Program-made: the position numbers and the translations under genes
Assembly (NCBI RefSeq): GCF_016920785.2
Contig: NW_024609857.1
Location: forward strand, 71,174,252 to 71,238,251
Direction: 5' to 3'
Source: Ixodes scapularis
Taxonomy: Eukaryota > Arthropoda > Arachnida > Ixodida > Ixodidae
DNA: 64,000 bases
The notes under the pieces: model-generated
The model's database searches: none
What the model was told of the DNA's origin: nothing
The model's input: the letters and a program-made list of their open reading frames with translations, nothing else
Shown: positions 33,422 through 44,096 of the stretch, in pieces
How the letters are laid out: each line of letters opens with the position of its first letter
How positions within the stretch are numbered: position 1 is the stretch's first letter

Positions 33422-36400
33422 CTGCACAAAGATGAAAGACAGCCTGTTACGCATGCTGCTCTCCGCGCTGCTGCCGGCCTGCCCATTGAACAGGTCGCAA
33501 AGGTTCTCCGCTTTTGTAGCCCCAGGAGGTGACGTTGACGTCCCACGTGTTCTTCCGTTTAGCCATGACACCTGGCGCTTCTTTGGCGAACTGTCGATCG
33601 TGATGTTGCAAGAAGGTGCCGGGATCAGCTGGGTCATCGCAGCACCGCTGTTTTCGTCGTTTGCCTCGAGCGCGTGTCGAAATCCGTTCCCAGAAATGAT
33701 GATGTCAGTGGTTCGATGTGGCAGCAGCAGAAACTGCACAAAGATGAAAGACAGCCTGTTACGCATGCTGCTCTTCGCGCTGCTGCCGGCCTGCCCACTG
33801 AACAGGTCGCACAGGTTCTTCGCTTTTGTAGCCCCAGGAGGTGACGTTGACGTCCCACGTGTTCTTCCGTTTAGCCATGACACCTGGCGCTTCTTTGGCG
33901 AACTGTCGATCGTGATGTTGCAAGAAGGTGCCGGGATCAGCTGGGTCGTCGCAGCACCGCTGTTTTCGTCGTTTGCCTCGAGCGCGTGTCGAAATCCGTT
34001 CCCAGAAACGATGATATCAGTGGTTCGATGTGGCAGCAGCAGAAACTGCACAAAGATGAAAGACAGCCTGTTACGCATGCTGCTCTTCGCGCTGCTGCCG
34101 GCCTGCCCACTGAACAGGTCGCACAGGTTCTTCGCTTTTGTAGCCCCAGGAGGTGACGTTGACGTCCCACGTGTTCTTCCGTTTAGCCATGACACCTGGC
34201 GCTTCTTTGGCGAACTGTCGATCGTGATGTTGCAAGAAGGTGCCGGGATCAGCTGGGTCGTCGCAGCACCGCTGTTTTCGTCGTTTGCCTCGAGCGCGTG
34301 TCGAAATCCGTTCCCAGAAATGATGATGTCAGTGGTTCGATGTGGCAGCAGCAGAAACTGCACAAAGATGAAAGACAGCCTGTTACGCATGCTGCTCTTC
34401 GCGCTGCTGCCGGCCTGCCCACTGAACAGGTCGCACAGGTTCTTCGCTTTTGTAGCCCCAGGAGGTGACGTTGACGTCCCACGTGTTCTTCCGTTTAGCC
34501 ATGACACCTGGCGCTTCTTTGGCGAACTGTCGATCGTGATGTTGCAACAAGGTGCCGGGATCAGCTGGGTCATCGCAGCACCGCTGTTTTCGTCGTTTGC
34601 CTCGAGCGCGTGTCGAAATCCGTTCCCAGAAATGATGATGTCAGTGGTTCGATGTGGCAGCAGCAGAAACTGCACAAAGATGAAAGATAGCCTGTTACGC
34701 ATGCTGCTCTTCGCGCTGGTGCCGGCCTGCCCACTGAACAGGTCGCACAGGTTCTCCGCTTTTGTAGCACCAGGAGGTGACGTTGACGTCCCACGTGTTC
34801 TTCCGTTTAGCCATGACACCTGGTGCTTCTTTGGCGAACTGTCGATCGTGATGTTGCAGTAAGGTGCCGGGATCAGCTGGGTGATCGCAGCACCGCTGTT
34901 TTCGTCGTTTGCCTCGAGCGCGTGTCGAAATCCGTTCCCAGAAATGATGATGTCAGTGGTTCGATGTGGCAGCAGCAGAAACTGCACAAAGATGAAAGAT
35001 AGCCTGTTATGCATGCTGCTCTTCGCGCTGCTGCCGGCCTGCCCACTGAACAGGTCGCACAGGTTCTCCGCTTTTGTAGCCCCAGGAGGTGACGTTCACG
35101 TCCCACGTGTTCTTCCGTTTACCCATGACACCGGGTGCTTCTTTGGTGAACTGTTGATCGCGATGTTGCAGTAAAGTGCAGGGATCAGCTGGGTGATCGC
35201 AGCACCGCTGTTTTCGTCGTTTGCCTCGAGCGCGTGTCGAAATCCGTTCCCAGAAATGATGATGTCAGTGGTTCGATGTGGCAGCAGCAGAAACTGTACA
35301 AAGATGAAAGATAGCCTGTTACGCATGCTGCTCTTCGCGCTGGTGCCGGCCTGCCCACTGAACAGGTCGCACAGGTTCTCCGCTTTTGTAGCACCAGGAG
35401 GTGACGTTGACGTCCCACGTGTTCTTCCGTTTAGCCATGACACCTGGTGCTTCTTTGGCAAACTGTCGATCGTGATGTTGCAGTAAGGTGCCGGGATCAG
35501 CTGGGTGATCGCAGCACCGCTGTTTTCGTCGTTTGCCTCGAGCGCGTGTCGAAATCCATTCCCAGAAATGATGATGTCAGTGGTTCGATGTGGCAGCAGC
35601 AGCAACTGCACAAAGATGAAAGATAGCCTGTTATGCATGCTGCTCTTCGCGCTGCTGCCGGCCTGCCCACTGAACAGGTCGCACAGGTTCTCCGCTTTTG
35701 TAGCCCCAGGAGGTGACGTTGACGTCCCACGTGTTCTTCCGTTTAGCCATGACACCGGGTGCTTCTTTGGTGAACTGTCGATCGCGATGTTGCAGTAAGG
35801 TGCCGGGATCAGCTGGGTGATCGCAGCACCGCTGTTTTCGTCGTTTGCCTCGAGCGCGTGTCGAAATCAGTTCCCAGAAATGATGATGTCAGTGGTTCGA
35901 TGTGGCAGCAGCAGAAACTGCACAAAGATGAAAGATAGCCTGTTACGCATGCTGCTCTTCGCGCTGCTGCCGGCCTGCCCACTGAATAGGTCGCACAGGT
36001 TCTCCGCTTTTGTAGCCCCAGGAGGTGACGTTGACGTCCCACGTGTTCTTCCGTTTAGCCATGACACCGGGTGCTTCTTTGGCGAACTGTCGATCGTGAT
36101 GTTGCAGTAAGGTGCCGGTATCAGCTGGGTGATCGCAGCACCGTTGTTTTCGTCGTTTGCCTCGAGCGCGTGTCGAAATCCGTTCCCAGAAATGATGATG
36201 TCAGTGGTTTCATGTGGCAGCTGCAGAAACTGCACAAAGATGAAGAACAGCCTGTTACGCATGCTGCTCTTTGCGCTGCTGCCGGCCTGCCCACTGAACA
36301 GGTCGCACAGGTTCTCCGCTTTTGTAGCACCAGGAGATTACGTTGACGTCCCACGTGTTCTTCTGTTTAGCCATGACACCGGGTGCTTCTTTGGCGAACT

Positions 36401-39400
36401 GTCGATCGCGATGTTGCAGTAAGGTGCCGGGATCAGCTGGGTGATCGCAGCACCGCTGTTTTCGTCGTTTGCCTCGAGCGCGTGTCGAAATCCGTTCCCA
36501 GAAATGATGATGTCAGTGGTTCGATGTGGCAGCAGCAGAAACTGCACAAAGATGAAAAACAGCCTGTTACGCATGCTGCTCTTCGCGCTGCTGCCGGCCT
36601 GCCCACTGAACAGGTCGCACAGGTTCTCCGCTTTTGTAGCCCCAGGAGGTGACGTTGACGTCCCACGTGTTCTTCCGTTTAGCCATGACACCTGGTGCTT
36701 CTTTGGCGAACTGTCGATCGTGATGTTGCAGTAAGGTGCCGGGATCAGCTGGGTGATCGCGGCACCGCTGTTTTCGTCGTTTGCCTCGAGCACGTGTCGA
36801 AATCCGTTCCCAGAAATGATGATGTCAGTGGTTCGATGTGGCAGCAGCAGAAACTGCACAAAGATGAAAGATAGCCTGTTACGCATGCTGCTCTTCGCGC
36901 TGCTGCCGGCCTGCCCACTGAACAGGTCGCACAGGTTCTCCGCTTTTATAGCCCCAGGAGGTGACGTTGACGTCCCACGTGTTCTTCCGTTTAGCCATGA
37001 CACCTGGTGCTTCTTTGCCGAACTGTCGATCGTGATGTTGCAGTAAGGTGCCGGGATCAGCTGGGTGATCGCAGCACCGCTGTTTTCGTCGTTTGCCTCG
37101 AGCGCGTGTCGAAATCCGTTCCCAGAAATGATGATGTCAGTGGTTCGATGTGGCAGCAGCAGAAACTGCACAAAGATGAAAGATAGCCTGTTACGCATGC
37201 TGCTCTTCGCGCTGCTGCCGGCCTGCCCACTGAACAGGTCGCACAGGTTCTCCGCTTTTATAGCCCCAGGAGGTGACGTTGACGTCCCACGTGTTCTTCC
37301 GTTTAGCCATGACACCTGGTGCTTCTTTGCCGAACTGTCGATCGTGATGTTGCAGTAAGGTGCCGGGATCAGCTGGGTGATCGCAGCACCGCTGTTTTCG
37401 TCGTTTGCCTCGAGCGCGTGTCGAAATCCGTTCCCAGAAATGATGATGTCAGTGGTTCGATGTGGCAGCAGCAGAAACTGCACAAAGATGAAAGATAGCC
37501 TGTTACGCATGCTGCTCTTCGCGCTGCTGCCGGCCTGCCCACTGAACAGGTCGCACAGGTTCTCCGCTTTTATAGCCCCAGGAGGTGACGTTGACGTCCC
37601 ACGTGTTCTTCCGTTTAGCCATGACACCTGGTGCTTCTTTGCCGAACTGTCGATCGTGATGTTGCAGTAAGGTGCCGGGATCAGCTGGGTCATCGCAGCA
37701 CCGCTGTTTTCGTCGTTTGCCTCGAGCGCGTGTCGAAATCCGTTCCCAGAAATGATGATGTCAGTGGTTCGATGTGGCAGCAGCAGAAACTGCACAAAGA
37801 TGAAAGATAGCCTGTTACGCATGCTGCTCTTCGCGCTGCTGCCGGCCTGCCCACTGAACAGGTCGCACAGGTTCTCCGCTTTTGTAGCCCCAGGAGGTGA
37901 CGTTGACGTCCCACGTGTTCTTCCGTTTAGCCATGACACCTGGTGCTTCTTTGGCGAACTGTCGATCGTGATGTTGCAGTAAGGTGCCGGGATCAGCTGG
38001 GTCATCGCAGCACCGCTGTTTTCGTCGTTTGCCTCGAGCGCGTGTCGAAATCCGTTCCCAGAAATGATGATGTCAGTGGTTCGATGTGGCAGCAGCAGAA
38101 ACTGCACAAAGATGAAAGATAGCCTGTTACGCATGCTGCTCTTCGCGCTGGTGCCGGCCTGCCCACTGAACAGGTCGCACAGGTTCTCCGCTTTTGTAGC
38201 ACCAGGAGGTGACGTTGACGTCCCAAGTGTTCTTCCGTTTAGCCATGACACCTGGTGCTTCTTTGGCGAACTGTCGATCGTGATGTTTCAGTAAGGTGCC
38301 GGGATCAGCTGGGTGATCGCAGCACCGCTGTTTTCGTCGTTTGCCTCGAGCGCGTGTCGAAATCCGTTCCCAGAAATGATGATGTCAGTGGTTCGATGTG
38401 GCAGCAGCAGAAACTGCACAAAGATGAAAGATAGCCTGTTATGCATGCTGCTCTTCGCGCTGCTGCCGGCCTGCCCACTGAACAGGTCGCACAGGTTCTC
38501 CGCTTTTGTAGCCCCAGGAGGTGACGTTGACGTCCCACGTGTTCTTCCGTTTAGCCATGACACCGGGTGCTTCTTTGGTGAACTGTCGATCGCGATGTTG
38601 CAGTAAGGTGCCGGGATCAGCTGGGTGATCGCAGCACCGCTGTTTTCGTCGTTTGCCTCGAGCGCGTGTCGAAATTCGTTCCCAGAAATGATGATGTCAG
38701 TGGTTCGATGTGGCAGCAGCAGAAACTGCACAAAGATGAAAGACAGCCTGTTACGCATGCTGCTCTTCGCGCTGCTGCCGGCCTGCCCACTGAACAGGTC
38801 GCACAGGTTCTCCGCTTTTGAAGCACCAGGAGGTTACGTTGACGTCCCACGTGTTCTTCCGTTTAGCCATGACACCGGGTACTTCTTTGGTGAACTGTCG
38901 ATCGCGATGTTGCAGTAAGGTGCCGGGATCAGCTGGGTGATCGCAGCACCGCTGTTTTCGTCGTTTGCCTCGAGCGCGTGTCGAAATTCGTTCCCAGAAA
39001 TGATGATGTCAGTGGTTCGATGTGGCAGCAGCAGAAACTGCACAAAGATGAAAGACAGCCTGTTACGCATGCTGCTCTTCGCGCTGCTGCCGGCCTGCCC
39101 ACTGAACAGGTCGCACAGGTTCTCCGCTTTTGTAGCCCCAGGAGGTGACGTTGACGTCCCACGTGTTCTTCCGTTTAGCCATGACACCGGGTGCTTCTTT
39201 GGTGAACTGTTGATCGTGATGTTGCAGTAAGGTGCCGGGATCAGCTGGGTGATCGCAGCACCGCTGTTTTCGTCGTTTGCCTCGAGCGCGTGTCGAAATT
39301 CGTTCCCAGAAATGATGATGTCAGTGGTTCGATGTGGCAGCAGCAGAAAAACTGCACAAAGATGAAAGACAGCCTGTTACGCATGCTGCTCTTCGCGCTG

Positions 39401-42400
39401 CTGCCGGCCTGCCCACTGAACAGGTCGCACAGGTTCTCCGCTTTTGTAGCCCCAGGAGGTGACGTTGACGTCCCACGTGTTCTTCCGTTTAGCCATGACA
39501 CTGGGTGCTTCTTTGGTGAACTGTCGATCGTGATGTTGCAGTAAGGTGCCGGGATCAGCTGGGTGATCGCCGCACCGCTGTTTTCGTCGTTTGCCTCGAG
39601 CGCGTGTCGAAATTCGTTCCCAGAAATGATGATGTCAGTGGTTCGATGTGGCAGCAGCAGAAACTGCACAAAGATGAAAGACAGCCTGTTACGCATGCTG
39701 CTCTTCGCGCTGCTGCCGGCCTGCCCACTGAACAGGTCGCACAGGTTCTCCGCTTTTGTAGCCCCAGGAGGTGACGTTGACGTCCCACGTGTTCTTCCGT
39801 TTAGCCATGACACCGGGTGCTTCTTTGGTGAACTGTCGATCGTGATGTTGCAGTAAGGTGCCGGGATCAGCTGGGTGATCGCAGCACCGCTGTTTTCGTC
39901 GTTTGCCTCGAGCGCGTGTCGAAATTCGTTCCCAGAAATGATGATGTCAGTGGTTCGATGTGGCAGCAGCAGAAACTGCACAAAGATGAAAGACAGCCTG
40001 TTACGCATGCTGCTCTTCGCGCTGCTGCCGGCCTGCCCACTGAACAGGTCGCACAGGTTCTCCGCTTTTGTAGCCCCAGGAGGTGACGTTGACGTCCCAC
40101 GTGTTCTTCCGTTTAGCCATGACACTGGGTGCTTCTTTGGTGAACTGTCGATCGTGATGTTGCAGTAAGGTGCCGGGATCAGCTGGGTGATCGCAGCACC
40201 GCTGTTTTCGTCGTTTGCCTCGAGCGCGTGTCGAAATTCGTTCCCAGAAATGATGATGTCAGTGGTTCGATGTGGCAGCAGCAGAAACTGCACAAAGATG
40301 AAAGACAGCCTGTTACGCATGCTGCTCTTCGCGCTGCTGCCGGCCTGCCCACTGAACAGGTCGCACAGGTTCTCCGCTTTTGTAGCCCCAGGAGGTGACG
40401 TTGACGTCCCACGTGTTCTTCCGTTTAGCCATGACACCGGGTGCTTCTTTGGTGAACTGTCGATCGTGATGTTGCAGTAAGGTGCCGGGATCAGCTGGGT
40501 GATCGCAGCACCGCTGTTTTCGTCGTTTGCCTCGAGCGCGTGTCGAAATTCGTTCCCAGAAATGATGATGTCAGTGGTTCGATGTGGCAGCAGCAGAAAC
40601 TGCACAAAGATGAAAGACAGCCTGTTACGCATGCTGCTCTTCGCGCTGCTGCCGGCCTGCCCACTGAACAGGTCGCACAGGTTCTCCGCTTTTGTAGCCC
40701 CAGGAGGTGACGTTGACGTCCCACGTGTTCTTCCGTTTAGCCATGACACTGGGTGCTTCTTTGGTGAACTGTCGATCGTGATGTTGCAGTAAGGTGCCGG
40801 GATCAGCTGGGTGATCGCCGCACCGCTGTTTTCGTCGTTTGCCTCGAGCGCGTGTCGAAATTCGTTCCCAGAAATGATGATGTCAGTGGTTCGATGTGGC
40901 AGCAGCAGAAACTGCACAAAGATGAAAGACAGCCTGTTACGCATGCTGCTCTTCGCGCTGCTGCCGGCCTGCCCACTGAACAGGTCGCACAGGTTCTCCG
41001 CTTTTGTAGCCCCAGGAGGTGACGTTGACGTCCCACGTGTTCTTCCGTTTAGCCATGACACTGGGTGCTTCTTTGGTGAACTGTCGATCGTGATGTTGCA
41101 GTAAGGTGCCGGGATCAGCTGGGTGATCGCAGCACCGCTGTTTTCGTCGTTTGCCTCGAGCGCGTGTCGAAATTCGTTCCCAGAAATGATGATGTCAGTG
41201 GTTCGATGTGGCAGCAGCAGAAACTGCACAAAGATGAAAGACAGCCTGTTACGCATGCTGCTCTTCGCGCTGCTGCCGGCCTGCCCACTGAACAGGTCGC
41301 ACAGGTTCTCCGCTTTTGTAGCCCCAGGAGGTGACGTTGACGTCCCACGTGTTCTTCCGTTTAGCCATGACACCGGGTGCTTCTTTGGTGAACTGTCGAT
41401 CGTGATGTTGCAGTAAGGTGCCGGGATCAGCTGGGTGATCGCAGCACCGCTGTTTTCGTCGTTTGCCTCGAGTGCGTGTCGAAATTCGTTCCCAGAAATG
41501 ATGATGTCAGTGGTTCGATGTGGCAGCAGCAGAAACTGCACAAAGATGAAAGACAGCCTGTTACGCATGCTGCTCTTCGCGCTGCTGCCGGCCTGCCCAC
41601 TGAACAGGTCGCACAGGTTCTCCGCTTTTGTAGCCCCAGGAGGTGACGTTGACGTCCCACGTGTTCTTCCGTTTAGCCATGACACCGGGTGCTTCTTTGG
41701 TGAACTGTCGATCGCGATGTTGCAGTAAGGTGCCGGGATCAGCTGGGTGATCGCAGCACCGCTGTTTTCGTCGTTTGCCTCGAGTGCGTGTCGAAATTCG
41801 TTCCCAGAAATGATGATGTCAGTGGTTCGATGTGGCAGCAGCAGAAACTGCACAAAGATGAAAGACAGCCTGTTACGCATGCTGCTCTTCGCGCTGCTGC
41901 CGGCCTGCCCACTGAACAGGTCGCACAGGTTCTCCGCTTTTGTAGCACCAGGAGGTTACGTTGACGTCCCACGTGTTCTTCTCTTTAGCCATGACACCGG
42001 GTGCTTCTTTGGCGAACTGTCGATCGTGATGTTGCAGTAAGGTGCCGGGATCAGCTGGGTGATCGCAGCACCGCTGTTTTCGTCGTTTGCCTCGAGCGCG
42101 TGTCGAAATCCGTTCCCAGAAATGATGATGTCAGTGGTTCGATGTGGCAGCAGCAGAAACTGCACAAAGATGAAAGACAGCCTGTTACGCATGCTGCTCT
42201 TCGCGCTGCTGCCGGCCTGCCCACTGAACAGGTCGCACAGGTTCTCCGCTTTTGTAGCCCCAGGAGGTGACGTTGACGTCCCACGTGTTCTTCCGTTTAG
42301 CCATGACACCGGGTGCTTCTTTGGCGAACTGTCGATCGCGATGTTGCAGTAAGGTGCCGGGATCAGCTGGGTGATCGCAGCACCGCTGTTTTCGTCGTTT

Positions 42401-44096
42401 GCCTCGAGTGCGTGTCGAAATTCGTTCCCAGAAATGATGATGTCAGTGGTTCGATGTGGCAGCAGCAGAAACTGCACAAAGATGAAAGACAGCCTGTTAC
42501 GCATGCTGCTCTTCGCGCTGCTGCCGGCCTGCCCACTGAACAGGTCGCACAGGTTCTCCGCTTTTGTAGCCCCAGGAGGTGACGTTGACGTCCCACGTGT
42601 TCTTCCGTTTAGCCATGACACCGGGTGCTTCTTTGGCGAACTGTCGATCGCGATGTTGCAGTAAGGTGCCGGGATCAGCTGGGTGATCGCAGCACCGCTG
42701 TTTTCGTCGTTTGCCTCGAGCGCGTGTCGAAATTCGTTCCCAGAAACGATGATGTCAGTGGTTCGATGTGGCAGCAGCAGAAACTGCACAAAGATGAAAG
42801 ACAGCCTGTTACGCATGCTGCTCTTCGCGCTGCTGCCGGCCAGCCCACTGAACAGGTCGCACAGGTTCTCCGCTTTTGTAGCACCAGGAGGTTACGTTGA
42901 CGTCCCACGTGTTCTTCTGTTTAGCCATGACACCGGGTGCTTCTTTGGCGAACTGTCGATCGTGATGTTGCAGTAAGGTGCCGGGATCAACTGGGTGATC
43001 GCAGCACCGCTTTTTCGTCGTTTGCCTCCAGCGCGTGTCGAAATTCGTTCCCAGAAATGATGATGTCAGTGGTTCGATGTGGCAGCAGCAGAAACTGCAC
43101 AAAGATGAAGGACAGCCTGTTACGCATGCTGCTCTTCGCGCTGCTGCCGGCCTGCCCACTGAACAGGTCGCACAGGTTGTCCGCTTTTGTAGCACCAGGA
43201 GGTTACGTTGACGTCCCACGTGTTCTTCTGTTTAGCCATGACACCGGGTGCTTCTTTGGCGAACTGTCGATCGTGATGTTGCAGTAAGGTGCCGGGATCA
43301 GCTGGGTGATCGCAGCACCGCTGTTTTCGTCGTTTGCCTCGAGCGCGTGTCGAAATTCGTTCCCAGAAATGATGATGTCAGTGGTTCGATGTGGCAGCAG
43401 CAGAAACTGCACAAAGATGAAAGACAGCCTGTTACGCATGCTGCTCTTCGCGCTGCTGCCGGCCTGCCCACTGAACAGGTCGCACAGGTTCTCCGCTTTT
43501 GTAGCACCAGGAGGTTACGTTGACGTCCCACGTGTTCTTCTGTTTAGCCATGACACCGGGTGCTTCTTTGGCGAACTGTCGATCGTGATGTTGCAGTAAG
43601 GTGCCGGGATCAGCTGGGTGATCGCAGCACCGCTGTTTTCGTCGTTTGCCTCGAGCGTGTGTCGAAATCCGTTCCCAGAAATGATGATGTCAGTGGTTCG
43701 ATGTGGCAGCAGCAGAAACTGCACAAAGATGAAAGACAGCCTGTTACGCATGCTGCTCTTCGCGCTGCTGCCGGCCTGCCCACTGAACAGGTCGCACAGG
43801 TTCTCCGCTTTTGTAGCCCCAGGAGGTGACGTTGACGTCCCACGTGTTCTTCCGTTTAGCCATGACACCTGGTGCTTCTTTGGCGAACTGTCGATCGTGA
43901 TGTTGCAGTAAGGTGCCGGGATCAGCTGGGTCATCGCAGCACCGCTGTTTTCGTCGTTTGCCTCCAGCGCGTGTCGAAATCCGTTCCCAGAATTGATGAT
44001 GTCAGTAGTTCCATGTGGCAGCAGCAGAAACTGCACAAAGATGAAAGACAGCCTGTTACGCATGCTGCTCGTCGCGCTGCTGCCGGCCTGCCCACT
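33422..44096 (-). repeat. tandem array of 312-bp LINE 5' monomers, ~34.2 copies
   Basis: About 10,675 nt of head-to-tail 312-nt units. Equivalent positions recur at 33633, 33945, 34257, 34569, 34881 and onward in exact 312 steps to 43930. The exceptions are a 2-nt insertion near 39350 and a 1-nt deletion near 43010. Units differ at roughly 1-4% of positions by eye. On the LINE strand each unit is a 104-codon open stretch in frame with ORF1; a recurrent G-to-T change creates a stop in about six units. Each unit carries CACGTG and TGACGTTGACGTC. Variant patterns show local higher-order repeats. It is not a CRISPR array and has no spacers. Confidence 0.95.

Larger units (their letters stand above)
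29319..44096 (-). mobile_element. CR1-like LINE with a 34-copy 5' monomer array
   Basis: Complete in order on the minus strand: 5' monomer array (44096-33422), leader and 2A (about 33421-33254), ORF1 (33253-32185), ORF2 (32257-29426) and a 3' UTR ending in ATAAATAAATAAATAC at 29319. It is inserted in the I-LINE. No target duplication longer than a shared CCCA is seen. The coding parts have several stops and frameshifts, so this copy is inactive but not old. The last monomer at the outer end is partial, as expected for a 5' terminus formed by incomplete reverse transcription. Confidence 0.88.

Noticed and set aside
33432..34862. 476-codon open frame on the plus strand through the monomer array
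   Set aside because: Antisense to the LINE. It is open only because a variant replaced the per-unit TAA in the proximal monomers, and it has no recognisable protein features.
33422..44096. Periodic array considered as CRISPR
   Set aside because: Units are directly adjacent 312-bp copies without spacers, in a eukaryotic LINE context.
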